Below are positions 18,993 to 27,927 of a stretch of DNA of 64,000 nucleotides, one piece after another. Made by a program: the position numbers and the translations under genes. Positions within the stretch are counted from its first letter, which is position 1, and the number at the start of each line of letters is the position of its first letter. Location: the NCBI RefSeq assembly GCF_003308995.1, contig NZ_QFFJ01000002.1, positions 2,728,001 to 2,792,000 on the forward strand, given 5' to 3'. The stretch comes from Chitinophaga flava. Lineage in GTDB: Bacteria; Bacteroidota; Bacteroidia; Chitinophagales; Chitinophagaceae. The notes beneath the pieces were generated by a model that saw only the letters and a list, made by a program, of their open reading frames with translations, made no database searches and was not told the origin of the DNA.

Positions 18993-20537
18993 ATGTTTCT
19001 TACTGGTTTAGATTATACTGTGCTGGTGATTTATATCATCTCACTTTTAACGCTGGGTTTTTATCTGGGCAGAACCCTGGGGCAGGACATATTCCTGGGC
19101 GGACGTTCGCTCAGCTGGTGGCAGACGGGGTTTTCCATGTTCAGTGCCAATGCAGGTCCAATGATGCTGATCGGCATGTCAAGCCTTGGGTTTTCACATG
19201 GAGTGGTGGGGGCCAATTTCGAATGGCTGGCCTGGATATTCCTGCTGTTGCTCGCGATGTTCTTTTTGCCCCGTTATCTCTCGGCTGGTATCAGCACTAT
19301 ACCGCAATACCTGCTGCACCGTTTCGGGAAAAACGCCTATAATTTTCTCGTGATCTACAGCCTGGTATCTATACTGGTGGTATGGCTGGGCAGCGCATTA
19401 TATGCGGGAGGGCTGGTGATTGCACAGGTACTGGGATGTCCGCAGATATATGCAGTGGCGCTGATTGCATTGATTGCCACCAGCTATACTGCTGTTGGCG
19501 GTTTCAAGGCGGTGGTGCGCACAGGCATCTTTCAGTCGGTCATCATTATTGTTTCTTCCCTTATCCTGACAATACTGGCTTTCAACCGGGTGATAAAGAG
19601 CGGAGGTGTTTCTCAACATCTTCCTCCTGATTTCTGGAAACTGCTGCATGGCAGCTCAGATCCTGAATACTCCTGGCTGGCTGTACTGGCAGGATATCCG
19701 GTGGTGGCCATCTACTACTGGTGTGCCGATCAAACAATTGTACAGAAACTGCTGGGCGCAAAGGATCTACGTGAAGGGCAATATGGTGCGCTTTTCATTG
19801 CGGCGCTTAAAGTCATTACACCGCTTATCTTCCTGCTGCCAGGTGTGATCTGCTTTATTTTGTTCAGTGATATTACAACTGCCGACAATGCTTATATCAC
19901 ACTGGTGAAACAGCTGATGCCTGAAGGTTTCCGGGGGCTGTGTATTGCTGCGTTGATCGCGGCATTGATAGACACGGTAGCTTCGGGACTGAATTCTTTC
20001 AGCACGGTTTTTACACTGGATGTGATTGCACAGTTTAGAGAGATGAATGAGAAGGGCCGACGGCTTGCCGGAAGATGGGTTACTGTGCTGGCATCTCTGC
20101 TGGCGATAGGCGTGGCGTCAATATTTCAGCATTCCGGCAAAGGGTTATTTGAGATCACGCAAGGCATGGTTTCTATCCTTGCACCGCCATTATCGGTGGT
20201 ATTCCTGGCATCGGTATGCTGGAAGAGAACGAACAGGGCTGCTGTAAACACAGTGCTCTATGGAGGAGGAAGCATCTGCCTTGTTGCAGGTATGTGTTAT
20301 CTGCTGAACTTCCCCTACAAAGGATGCTGGCCGCATTTCCTGCTGCTGTCGGTATATCTGTTTGCTGGTCTGTTTGTATTGATGGTGGTAGTTACCTTGC
20401 TGACTGCTTCATCTGGCGAAGGGGCCGGGGCACCTCCGGTAGCGGAAGGGCAGGTAGAGGCACTTTCCCCGAAAGTGTGGATGGGCTGGGGTATACTGGC
20501 TGCTGTAATGTTGATCATTTACCTTATACTGAATTAA
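18993..20537 (+). CDS. Sodium:solute symporter (SSS family), sugar uptake
   Basis: This inner-membrane protein of about 514 residues has some fourteen hydrophobic segments. The Gly-Arg-Thr-Leu-Gly-Gln-Asp-Ile-Phe-Leu-Gly-Gly-Arg-Ser motif after helix 1 is typical of SGLT-like members of the SSS family. The frame opens farther up at a GTG (18939) that overlaps the preceding stop. ATG 18993 is preferred because it starts just before the first membrane helix. It probably brings the released monosaccharide into the cytoplasm with Na+. The mutarotase-like gene begins 2 bp after its stop. Confidence 0.88.
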   Translation: MFLTGLDYTVLVIYIISLLTLGFYLGRTLGQDIFLGGRSLSWWQTGFSMFSANAGPMMLIGMSSLGFSHGVVGANFEWLAWIFLLLLAMFFLPRYLSAGISTIPQYLLHRFGKNAYNFLVIYSLVSILVVWLGSALYAGGLVIAQVLGCPQIYAVALIALIATSYTAVGGFKAVVRTGIFQSVIIIVSSLILTILAFNRVIKSGGVSQHLPPDFWKLLHGSSDPEYSWLAVLAGYPVVAIYYWCADQTIVQKLLGAKDLREGQYGALFIAALKVITPLIFLLPGVICFILFSDITTADNAYITLVKQLMPEGFRGLCIAALIAALIDTVASGLNSFSTVFTLDVIAQFREMNEKGRRLAGRWVTVLASLLAIGVASIFQHSGKGLFEITQGMVSILAPPLSVVFLASVCWKRTNRAAVNTVLYGGGSICLVAGMCYLLNFPYKGCWPHFLLLSVYLFAGLFVLMVVVTLLTASSGEGAGAPPVAEGQVEALSPKVWMGWGILAAVMLIIYLILN

Positions 20538-20539
20538 AT

Positions 20540-20950
20540 ATGAAAAAGATACAGATACTCCTGCTGTTAATGATTGCCTGTCTGGCTGCCTGTGGTACAA
20601 AAGAAAAAACGGAGGAAAAGGTTTTTGTGGTGAATATTGTTCCCGGTGAGCAAAAGCTGCAGGAATACCTCGACTATCACCGGAAGATATGGCCCGAAGT
20701 AGAAGCCGGTTTCAGAAAGGCTGGTTACAGAAAGATCACGTTGTACAGATACCAGCACTTGCTGGTGATGAAGATTGTTACGCCCGCAGGTGCAGACCTG
20801 CAGCAAATGGGAAAGGTGGCGGAATCATACAGTCCGCGCTGTGCGGAATGGAACCGCCTGATGGCCGGATACCAGTCGGGCGTAGCGGGCGCGGCCCAGG
20901 GCGAAACCTGGGTGGAAGCTGCCCCGTTTTATGAGTTCAGGAATGAATAA
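20540..20950 (+). CDS. L-rhamnose mutarotase-family lipoprotein
   Basis: This 136-residue protein has a lipoprotein signal with the lipobox Leu-Ala-Ala-Cys (Cys18), then one domain of the RhaM (YiiL) family. Tyr43 and His47 in Tyr-Leu-Asp-Tyr-His, followed by Ile-Trp-Pro-Glu-Val, match the family's catalytic Tyr/His region. RhaM converts the anomers of L-rhamnose and related sugars. The usual enzyme is cytosolic and about 104 residues long, so export to the membrane is unusual and suggests anomer conversion in the periplasm, next to the symporter encoded 2 bp upstream. The frame is open further upstream inside the symporter gene, but the ATG at 20540 is well placed. The gene end overlaps the convergent AraC gene by 14 bp. 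Confidence 0.78.
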   Translation: MKKIQILLLLMIACLAACGTKEKTEEKVFVVNIVPGEQKLQEYLDYHRKIWPEVEAGFRKAGYRKITLYRYQHLLVMKIVTPAGADLQQMGKVAESYSPRCAEWNRLMAGYQSGVAGAAQGETWVEAAPFYEFRNE

Positions 20951-21818
20951 CCGCTTCCTCTCCGTTATACCGTTTTATAAAATCACGGGGAGACACACCT
21001 TTGATATCCTTGAAGTGTTTGTTGAAGTTGGAAATATTGTTATAGCCACTCTGATAACAAGCTTCGGCTACGTTATGATGCCCTTGCAGCAATAGTTTGG
21101 CGGCATGGCCTATTCTTAACTCTTTCACAAAATCTATCAGTGTGCGGTTGGTTTTACGTTTAAAAAAACGGCAGAATGCTGCAGGAGACATGGGTATCAG
21201 TTCCGCCACTTCCTGTAATACGATCTCTTCTGTAAAATTCCGGAAGATATAATCAAATACCTTGTTGATCTTATTGGCTTCGCCTGAATTCTCCACCACA
21301 TTGAAGTAAGGGGAGGAGAGTACCTCTGCATGTGAAGATAACGACAGCAGGTCCAGCAGCTGCAGCATCAGTACTGCCCTGCTGAGTCCTGTTTTAAACA
21401 ACATCTGTTGCATAATGTTGTGGGCGGCAGTAATGGTAGGACCTTTGAACAATATGCCTTTCGCTGCTTTTTCAAAGAGTGTGTTGAGCTGTCTTGCCTC
21501 TGGTTTTTCCAGTAATTGTTTGCCGAGAAAATCGGGAAAGAAATGAATGATTGTTGCAGTGGGCGGTTGCTGAGCATCTACGAGTCCGTAGTATTGCCAG
21601 CAATGCGGCAGGTAACTTCCCAGCAATACCAGTTCCGTACCCTCAAAATCATGGATGTGGTCACCAATAAAACGTTTACCGCTACAGTTCTCCAGTAGCG
21701 CGATCTCAAAGTTCACATGTGATTTTAACGCGGTATACTTCTTTATTTCCAGGCATTCCGTTCTGATAGTAAACGATTGGTCTGCTGGAAAGGTGAAGTT
21801 TTCATAAACATACTGCAT
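20937..21818 (-). CDS. AraC-family transcriptional regulator
   Basis: This 293-residue protein has an N-terminal cupin-like sensor domain (about residues 10-110), with a His-Ile-His-Asp-Phe-Glu-Gly-Thr-Glu segment typical of sugar-sensing members. The C-terminal two-helix-turn-helix AraC domain (about 185-287) ends with Tyr-Asn-Asn-Ile-Ser-Asn-Phe-Asn-Lys-His-Phe-Lys. It is encoded against the sugar operon and overlaps the 3' end of the mutarotase gene. It likely controls this locus. Two 8-bp direct repeats one helical turn apart lie about 40 bp before its start (21858-21875) and could be its own binding site. Confidence 0.88.
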   Translation of the reverse strand: MQYVYENFTFPADQSFTIRTECLEIKKYTALKSHVNFEIALLENCSGKRFIGDHIHDFEGTELVLLGSYLPHCWQYYGLVDAQQPPTATIIHFFPDFLGKQLLEKPEARQLNTLFEKAAKGILFKGPTITAAHNIMQQMLFKTGLSRAVLMLQLLDLLSLSSHAEVLSSPYFNVVENSGEANKINKVFDYIFRNFTEEIVLQEVAELIPMSPAAFCRFFKRKTNRTLIDFVKELRIGHAAKLLLQGHHNVAEACYQSGYNNISNFNKHFKDIKGVSPRDFIKRYNGEEAVIHS

Positions 21819-21857
21819 ATTAAATTGGCATCTTCAGGAACTAAAAGTATTGAAAAA

Positions 21858-21875
21858 TTTAGCAACATTTAGCAA
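21858..21875. repeat. 8-bp direct repeat upstream of the AraC gene
   Basis: TTTAGCAA occurs at 21858-21865 and again at 21868-21875, a period of 10 bp. AraC-type proteins usually bind direct repeats on one face of the helix, so this is a candidate operator in the intergenic region between the AraC gene and the divergent secreted-protein gene at 22089. Confidence 0.4.
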
Positions 21876-22088
21876 TTGTTTATCATTCTGTTGCCACTCT
21901 CCATAAGCGGCAAAAAAAACACCGGTATTGGTCAATTAAGGGCTTGTATGCCGGTGGCATGAATACGAATTTTACGCTCTGTTTAAATGTTGATAATAGC
22001 ATCTTTATAAATTCCGCGATATGGCTCCCGGGTACCGGGTGTGGCGATGACCAGCCAAGTATAAACGATAAAAAAATTGATAGGGACA

Positions 22089-24368
22089 ATGAGAAGATGG
22101 TATCTGTTGCCGTTCTGCTTACTGTGTGGTGGCCTGACGGCGTTTGCACAGTCACCGGCGGATAGTTTGCTTAAAAAGCTGCATGGCACGCTGCACTTCA
22201 GTATCCGGCAATTCAACGGTACTACGTTGGTATCAGAGCAATCATTCCGCAATAATGCGGCGCAGACGGTTGATGGCAGCTGGCAGCTGAAAACAACTGC
22301 CACGGCCATGCCTGGCGCTATCGACGTGCAGGCCGTATGCAGGCTGGAACAAGGCACTGCTGCACAAAGTGCTATCGCCGTATCGCTGGAGTTCGGTAAA
22401 TGGAGCACGCACAATTATGTGATGGTGCCTGCCTCCGTGTACAACGGTAACCGTTACCGTGTGATCGGAAACGGCTACAACCCTTCCTATCCGGAGGATA
22501 TGTATTACAACCCGAAGGTACCACTCACGATCTCCAATAATCCCCGTTTATCAACAGAAATAAATGGGCCTTCGCTTATTTCATTACAAACGGGCAATGC
22601 TGCCACACCGGCTATCTGCTTTTTCTCGCCTTCCGAAAAGAAGGGCTTTATCCTGCTTACCACCCAGCAGACGCGCCTTGGCAATAGTGGTCTCATCATT
22701 GAAGAGAGTAGCGGCAGCGACAGCTGTGTAATGGGTATAACGGCTCCGGCTGTACGAAAACTGGCAGCAGGTTTCGGCGACTTCCATCCCAGCGGTGATC
22801 ATGCCCCCGACTGGAAAGCCGGCGATGAAGTAACAATGCATTTCCGGATATATGTATTTGAAGCAGATGGTATTCCAGCTGTGTTAAGTCGTTTTATACA
22901 GGTGCGCGGGGAACCGGGCGGCCCCGGCCAGCCCCGCAATATACTACCTATGAGTAAACTGCTGCAATGCGCTTCAGACATCTGCAGGAACAACTTCATA
23001 GCAGTAAAGGCAGGCGCTTATTATAAGCCGGAGAACAATGAGGACTTCCAGCTGGGATGGGTAAGTGGTATGATCAACACTTATCCGATGCTGGCGTTGA
23101 ACGATACACTGGAACGGCAGCGTGTTGCCGCGGAACTTGATTTCGTAGTGAACACCCTGCAGGGAAAGAGCGGTTATTTTTATGGCGGTATCACCGCCGG
23201 CGGGCAACTGCACTCCGAAAAAATACATCCTTCCTTTCCGGTGGCGCAGGCTATGGTGAGGAAGAATGGGGATGTATTATTCTGGCTGATGAAACACCTG
23301 TTGTTGCTGAAAGCGCAGGGATATGGGGCCAGCATACGGCCGGAGTGGGAGCAGGCGGCAAGGCGCCTGGCCACGGCTTTTGCTGCTACCTGGAAAAAGT
23401 ATGGTGAATTCGGACAATATATTGCTCCCGAAACAGGGGAGATAGCTGTATTTAATTCCACGGCGGGAGCCATTGTGCCGGCAGGGCTGGTGATGGCATC
23501 CCGTTACTTTCATGTCAGGGAATGGACGAAGATCGCTGCAGATGCGTCCGCCTTTTATTACCTCCGCGATGTTGAAAGACAGGGGCTCACAGGTGGTGAC
23601 TGTGGGGATATTTCACAGGATGCCAATTCAGAATCAGCATTCGGTTTTCTGGAGTCACTGATGGCCATGTATCATTATTCAGGACAGCAACGCTGGCTGA
23701 CGATGGCTGAAACCCAGGCGGCGCTTTGTGCTACATGGGTGCTTTCCTATGACCCTGTTTTTCCATCCGGCAGCGCTGTTGACCAGCTGCAATGCCATAT
23801 GGCAGGTGCTGTATGGGCCAGCATTCAGAACAAACACGCCGCGCCGGGTATCTGCACCTCTTCCGGCGATGCCCTGTTCAAACTGTTCCGTGCCACCGGT
23901 AACAAGCGATATGCTGATCTCCTGCGGGATATTCAACATGCACATGCCGAAGCGGTGAATATGCCCGGGCATCTGACTACTCACCATCTGATAGGTTCAT
24001 CTATGGAGCGTATACAACCCAGCGATGCAGAAGGAAAGGAGAGTGTGGGTAATTTTATCAATACACGCAACTCCTGGACAGAAACAGCCGGTATGTTGAT
24101 GGCGCTGGAAATTCCCGGTATCTATGTCAATACAGATAAAGAAGAGGTATATGTCTTTGATCATGTTACTGCCCGTATCCTATCAAAAGATAAATCTGCT
24201 ATAACCCTGGCGGTAACCAATCAAACACCCTACGATGCGGCTGTTTCACTGATGGCCGAAACAAACCGGCAGGCCTCTGTTCCGCTGGCATATACGGCAT
24301 TTCTGAAATGGCTTCATATTAAAGTGGATGCAGGTAAAACTGTGGAGGTACGTATTCCCCGGGACTAG
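22089..24368 (+). CDS. Secreted protein, possible (alpha/alpha)6-barrel glycosidase, family unassigned
   Basis: This 759-residue protein has a signal peptide (about residues 1-21). I chose ATG 22089 over the TTG at 22077, which adds four residues only. The N-terminal 260 residues look beta-rich. The middle, about 290-640, has repeated amphipathic helices with Trp, Tyr and Gly-rich turns like six-hairpin glycosidases and lyases. A short beta-like C-terminal tail follows. I do not recognise a numbered family or a clear catalytic pair. It is divergent from the AraC gene, and its position beside the glycosidases suggests it belongs to the same glycan locus. Confidence 0.6.
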   Translation: MRRWYLLPFCLLCGGLTAFAQSPADSLLKKLHGTLHFSIRQFNGTTLVSEQSFRNNAAQTVDGSWQLKTTATAMPGAIDVQAVCRLEQGTAAQSAIAVSLEFGKWSTHNYVMVPASVYNGNRYRVIGNGYNPSYPEDMYYNPKVPLTISNNPRLSTEINGPSLISLQTGNAATPAICFFSPSEKKGFILLTTQQTRLGNSGLIIEESSGSDSCVMGITAPAVRKLAAGFGDFHPSGDHAPDWKAGDEVTMHFRIYVFEADGIPAVLSRFIQVRGEPGGPGQPRNILPMSKLLQCASDICRNNFIAVKAGAYYKPENNEDFQLGWVSGMINTYPMLALNDTLERQRVAAELDFVVNTLQGKSGYFYGGITAGGQLHSEKIHPSFPVAQAMVRKNGDVLFWLMKHLLLLKAQGYGASIRPEWEQAARRLATAFAATWKKYGEFGQYIAPETGEIAVFNSTAGAIVPAGLVMASRYFHVREWTKIAADASAFYYLRDVERQGLTGGDCGDISQDANSESAFGFLESLMAMYHYSGQQRWLTMAETQAALCATWVLSYDPVFPSGSAVDQLQCHMAGAVWASIQNKHAAPGICTSSGDALFKLFRATGNKRYADLLRDIQHAHAEAVNMPGHLTTHHLIGSSMERIQPSDAEGKESVGNFINTRNSWTETAGMLMALEIPGIYVNTDKEEVYVFDHVTARILSKDKSAITLAVTNQTPYDAAVSLMAETNRQASVPLAYTAFLKWLHIKVDAGKTVEVRIPRD

Positions 24369-24375
24369 CTGCTTA

Positions 24376-25860
24376 TCAGCCAGCAGCCTGTATGGACAAG
24401 GCATGGTGAAATATATTGAGTGGGTCCCATTTAGCTTTCACCTGTTGCAGCCGCGGATAGTTTTCCTTGTAGTAGAGGGTATGCCATGGTATGCCTGACT
24501 GGTTCCATTCGGGATCGGCGAGGTCTGTATCCGGATGGTTGATCATGCTGCCATCGGTTTGTTCGTTGGGTACAGGTACGCCACCAGAGCCGGGAAAGAG
24601 GTCCTTGTAAAAATTACGGACCCAGGCCATGCTGGGGGATGCTTCTTCGGGGCTGATCCAGCCTGTATTACAAGCTACATCCATGATAGCGTCCCGTTGT
24701 GCCGATGCGGTGGCATCCGGTGCTATGGTGCTTACTTTACCGCCGTAAGTGGCCATGCCTAAAACGCCGCCTATGCCGGCTTCCACCGTAAGATACTGAT
24801 AGGCGGTCGTTATCTGGCTGTCGGTGAAGGGCTTGCGGAAAAAGGCATCTTTCACTTTTGCCTGTACTTTATCAAAGCCTGGTTGAAATAATTCAGGAAA
24901 TGGATTGAGTGCAAAATGCAGCCAGGGGCTTTCTTCGGTCTGCTGTGTATAAGGCTGGCCAACAGGTGCGGCGATAGCGGCCAGATGATCTTCTATGAGC
25001 CGGGCGGCATTGGGGCCTGTGGCAAGGCCTTTTATCTCCAGCCGGCCTATATTACGGTGATTCAGAAAGAGTATACTGAATAGCTGGTTGTAGGGAGAAT
25101 CGGGGGCGCTGTTTTGCTCGCACCAGGTCCCGAAATTTTGGGCGAGGCGCGAAAACGCAGCTTCATCAATGGTTTTCCAGTCCCATCCCACGCGGAAGGT
25201 GGTGATGGATGCCGGTGCTTTGGGTAATGCAGAAAAAGGATCGGATCCGGTAACATCCGGAGATCGCAGCCAGTAGCGGGTTACGATGCCAAAATTACCG
25301 CCGCCGCCACCGGTATGTGCCCACCATAGTTCACGATGAGGGTCTGTGGCTTCTCTCGTCGCAATAACACAGTGTGCTTGCCCGGAAGCATCGACAGTGA
25401 CTAGTTCTACAGCATACAGATAGTCGGCTGCCAAGCCATATTCCCGGCAGAGAAACCCGAAAGCCCCGCCCACTACATGCCCGCCCATACCAATGCCTGG
25501 ATATTCACCAGCAGGTAAAACAACACCCCAGCCCAGGAACAGCCTGCGGTACATCTCTCCCACGGTAGCGCCGGCCTCTACAGCAAAAGCAGCCTTTTCT
25601 GCATCATAATAAATATCGGTCATCAGCGAAATATCAATGAGCACCTGCGCAGCAGGGTCAGCAACAAACCCTTCCAGACAATGCCCGCCGCTACGAACCA
25701 CCGGCCGCCGCTTGCTGTCCACCGCTTCCTGTAATGCTTCCTCTACTTCCTGCACAGTGGTGGGCAGATAGATATATTCCGGCTTTCCGGTAAAACGTTT
25801 GTTGAATCTTTTTTCAACGAGATCAGCATAACGTATATCCCTGGGCGTGATTTTTTCCAT
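24376..25860 (-). CDS. BBE-like FAD-binding oxidoreductase
   Basis: This 494-residue flavoprotein of the berberine bridge enzyme/PCMH family has an N-terminal FAD domain with Arg-Ser-Gly-Gly-His (His60, the usual covalent FAD link). A Gly-Met-Gly-Gly-His-Val-Val-Gly-Gly segment and a C-terminal Trp-Asp-Pro-Leu-Asn-Ile-Phe-His BBE motif follow. In doubly linked members a Cys precedes the Gly-x-Gly-Gly-His motif. Here that position reads Gly-Glu-Tyr-Pro (Tyr120), so only the histidyl bond is expected. There is no signal peptide. The substrate (alcohol, sugar or natural product) is unknown. It is divergent from the Crp-like regulator gene with 120 bp between, so that regulator may control it. 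Confidence 0.85.
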   Translation of the reverse strand: MEKITPRDIRYADLVEKRFNKRFTGKPEYIYLPTTVQEVEEALQEAVDSKRRPVVRSGGHCLEGFVADPAAQVLIDISLMTDIYYDAEKAAFAVEAGATVGEMYRRLFLGWGVVLPAGEYPGIGMGGHVVGGAFGFLCREYGLAADYLYAVELVTVDASGQAHCVIATREATDPHRELWWAHTGGGGGNFGIVTRYWLRSPDVTGSDPFSALPKAPASITTFRVGWDWKTIDEAAFSRLAQNFGTWCEQNSAPDSPYNQLFSILFLNHRNIGRLEIKGLATGPNAARLIEDHLAAIAAPVGQPYTQQTEESPWLHFALNPFPELFQPGFDKVQAKVKDAFFRKPFTDSQITTAYQYLTVEAGIGGVLGMATYGGKVSTIAPDATASAQRDAIMDVACNTGWISPEEASPSMAWVRNFYKDLFPGSGGVPVPNEQTDGSMINHPDTDLADPEWNQSGIPWHTLYYKENYPRLQQVKAKWDPLNIFHHALSIQAAG

Positions 25861-25980
25861 AGACTAAATTTAAACAAATGTTTCCAATCATTTTCTTGCT
25901 GCCGATTTATCTTATTTTAGCTGTCGGGACAATGGTTGCTGAATACCATTTATCCGGCGAAACCCTTTTAAACACAGCAA

Positions 25981-26556
25981 ATGAACCAACAACTGATTGA
26001 CAACATATCCTATTTTATACGGCTGTCTGAAGAGGAAAAAGAATGGATTTCTGAGAGATTTATTCCCCGTCATTACAACAAAGGTGATTTTTTCCTGCGA
26101 GAAGGACAGGTATGCCGCGAAGTAGGATTTATTGAGAAGGGGTTGATAAGATATTTTGTGACGAAAGAAGATGGAGAAGACCTGACAGTGGACTTCAATA
26201 AAGAACTGGAATATACCTGTAATTACGCCAGTTTTCTCGATCATTCACCATCATCTACCAGCATTCAGTGTATAGAGCCAAGCACCATTCTTTGTATTTC
26301 CTATGATGATCTTCAACTGTTATATACACATGTAGCAGAAGGGCAGAAGTTTGGCCGCCTGATCTGTGAATACCTGTACGTACTGGCCATTCACAAGGTT
26401 CGTTCTATGTACAGCCAGCAACCGGAACAACGTTATCTGCAGTTCCTGGACAGCTATGCGGACCTGGTGCCCAGACTGCCGCAATATTATATTTCTTCCT
26501 ATGTAGGTGTAAAACCGCCATCACTCAGCCGGATCAGAAAAAGACTGGCCAGGTAA
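25981..26556 (+). CDS. Crp/Fnr-family transcriptional regulator
   Basis: This 191-residue protein has an N-terminal cyclic-nucleotide-binding-like beta-roll (about residues 15-120), recognisable from Tyr-Asn-Lys-Gly-Asp-Phe-Phe-Leu-Arg-Glu-Gly-Gln. It has no obvious arginine for the cAMP phosphate. A long helix and a short C-terminal helix-turn-helix follow, with Ser-Tyr-Val-Gly-Val-Lys-Pro-Pro-Ser-Leu-Ser-Arg-Ile-Arg as recognition region. This is the common Bacteroidota single-domain type whose ligand is usually unknown. It is divergent from the FAD oxidase gene and followed 79 bp later by the DUF4267 gene. Confidence 0.88.
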   Translation: MNQQLIDNISYFIRLSEEEKEWISERFIPRHYNKGDFFLREGQVCREVGFIEKGLIRYFVTKEDGEDLTVDFNKELEYTCNYASFLDHSPSSTSIQCIEPSTILCISYDDLQLLYTHVAEGQKFGRLICEYLYVLAIHKVRSMYSQQPEQRYLQFLDSYADLVPRLPQYYISSYVGVKPPSLSRIRKRLAR

Positions 26557-26635
26557 ATTTATTAACCTGGGTGAATGAACAGGCGTTGAAGGCTTTATAG
26601 CTTTGTGTTGTCATCAGATAAAAACATACAAAGCC

Positions 26636-27055
26636 ATGAAAACAATATCACAAAAAACAGCCTACATCGCCTCCCTGGCCACAGGATTATTACTGATCTT
26701 TATCGGAGTACGTTTTTTCCTTGCCCCGCTCCATGCAGAGGCTGATTACGGTATTCAGACAGGACTCAGCAGCAATTTTGCCTTTTGTTATATCAAAGGT
26801 ATCCGTGATATGGCAACCGGCATCCTTACCCTGGTACTATTGCTGAACAAGGAATTCAGAAGTTTGGGTTGGTTGATGTTATGTATGGGTATTGTTCCTG
26901 TCACCGATTTTTTGATTGTATTAAATAGTGCTTATCACCAGAGCAGTCATCTGTATCCTCATCTTACTGCCGTGCTGATTTGCCTGACGGTAGGGCCTTA
27001 CTATCTCTATACCACAAAAAATTCAACTATGCAAAAGGTTACACCAGCCCAATAA
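26636..27055 (+). CDS. DUF4267 family small membrane protein
   Basis: This 139-residue protein has four hydrophobic segments (about residues 10-28, 60-80, 85-105, 112-130). The Tyr-Ile-Lys-Gly-Ile-Arg-Asp loop between helices is typical of DUF4267 proteins. The function is unknown. The ATG at 26636 is preferred to an in-frame GTG at 26603 because the extra residues are not hydrophobic and not family-like. A perfect terminator hairpin overlaps the last codons. It may be co-transcribed with the Crp-like gene upstream. Confidence 0.75.
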   Translation: MKTISQKTAYIASLATGLLLIFIGVRFFLAPLHAEADYGIQTGLSSNFAFCYIKGIRDMATGILTLVLLLNKEFRSLGWLMLCMGIVPVTDFLIVLNSAYHQSSHLYPHLTAVLICLTVGPYYLYTTKNSTMQKVTPAQ

Positions 27056-27078
27056 GGCGGTGTAACCTTTCTTTTTTT
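27034..27078 (+). terminator. Intrinsic terminator overlapping the DUF4267 gene end
   Basis: A perfect 12-bp stem (27034-27045 with 27059-27070) is followed by a T-run. Its left arm lies inside the last codons of the DUF4267 gene. It is placed between convergent genes and may serve both. Confidence 0.92.
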
Positions 27079-27102
27079 CATGCATGCCTGCGGAGTGATG
27101 GA

Positions 27103-27927
27103 TTATTGATAGAGGTAGTTTAATGCAATGATGTCATTGCTATTAAAGGTACGGTTGCCACCATTAGAGCAGGACAGCATCCAGGAGTCCGGATCAGGAT
27201 CGCTGGGAGTTCCTGGGAGATATACAGCACCTACGCCGCCATCACCTTCATCCACAGGATCACCACCGCAGCTATAGGAACGGTCCATATAGTCGGTGTG
27301 GCGCATACCAATACAGTGGCCCATTTCATGCTGGATAACAGAACCTACATACTGAACATTGGGGCTGCTGCCATATGCGGCAGGATTTGTGTTCATCTGT
27401 ATCAGATTGAAAGGGTCTCCGGCATCTGTAGGGAAGCCGGATGATCCCAGGGTGATATAACCGCCGCTGGGCCCTTCATTGAAGCCCTGGATGGTCATAT
27501 CTGCGGTGCCGCTGGTAATACGGCGGAATTGGATGCGAAGGCCTAATGCGTTGTAACGCTGGATAGCCAGGTCTGTGCCCTGTACAAAGGCGCTTCCGAG
27601 ATTAACCACCCTTACGGTGATTGTACGGGGAAGTGCACTTACCAGGTTGTTGGTGGAATACTGTTCGGTTTTGGCAACTCTTACTTTATTGTAGGTTGCT
27701 TTTTTGCTGAGATCATTGGTGCTAAGGAAAATATCTCCTTCTACTAAATAGCCTCCGTTTACAGGGTGTACGTGTTGTGTACTGAATCCTTTAGCTTTGA
27801 TCTGTGCCAGTACATCATTGGAGATGGCGGCTTTTTCGTTGTTGTCTTGTTTATTGTCTTTCCGGCATGAAGTAATGAGCGATCCTGCCATAAGGCAGAT
27901 CAGCAACAGAAGTGCTTGATTTTTCAT
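27103..27927 (-). CDS. M57-type zinc metalloprotease lipoprotein
   Basis: This 274-residue protein has a lipoprotein signal (Ile-Thr-Ser-Cys, Cys21). A metzincin-type zinc motif, His-Glu-Met-Gly-His-Cys-Ile-Gly-Met-Arg-His (HExxHxxGxxH), is followed shortly by Asp-Tyr-Met-Asp. The family occurs widely in Chitinophaga and relatives as secreted dual-action or M57 proteases. It should sit on the outside of a membrane and cleave proteins; the substrate is unknown. It stands alone, with a 498-bp gene-free region upstream that holds two inverted/direct repeat elements. Confidence 0.88.
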   Translation of the reverse strand: MKNQALLLLICLMAGSLITSCRKDNKQDNNEKAAISNDVLAQIKAKGFSTQHVHPVNGGYLVEGDIFLSTNDLSKKATYNKVRVAKTEQYSTNNLVSALPRTITVRVVNLGSAFVQGTDLAIQRYNALGLRIQFRRITSGTADMTIQGFNEGPSGGYITLGSSGFPTDAGDPFNLIQMNTNPAAYGSSPNVQYVGSVIQHEMGHCIGMRHTDYMDRSYSCGGDPVDEGDGGVGAVYLPGTPSDPDPDSWMLSCSNGGNRTFNSNDIIALNYLYQ

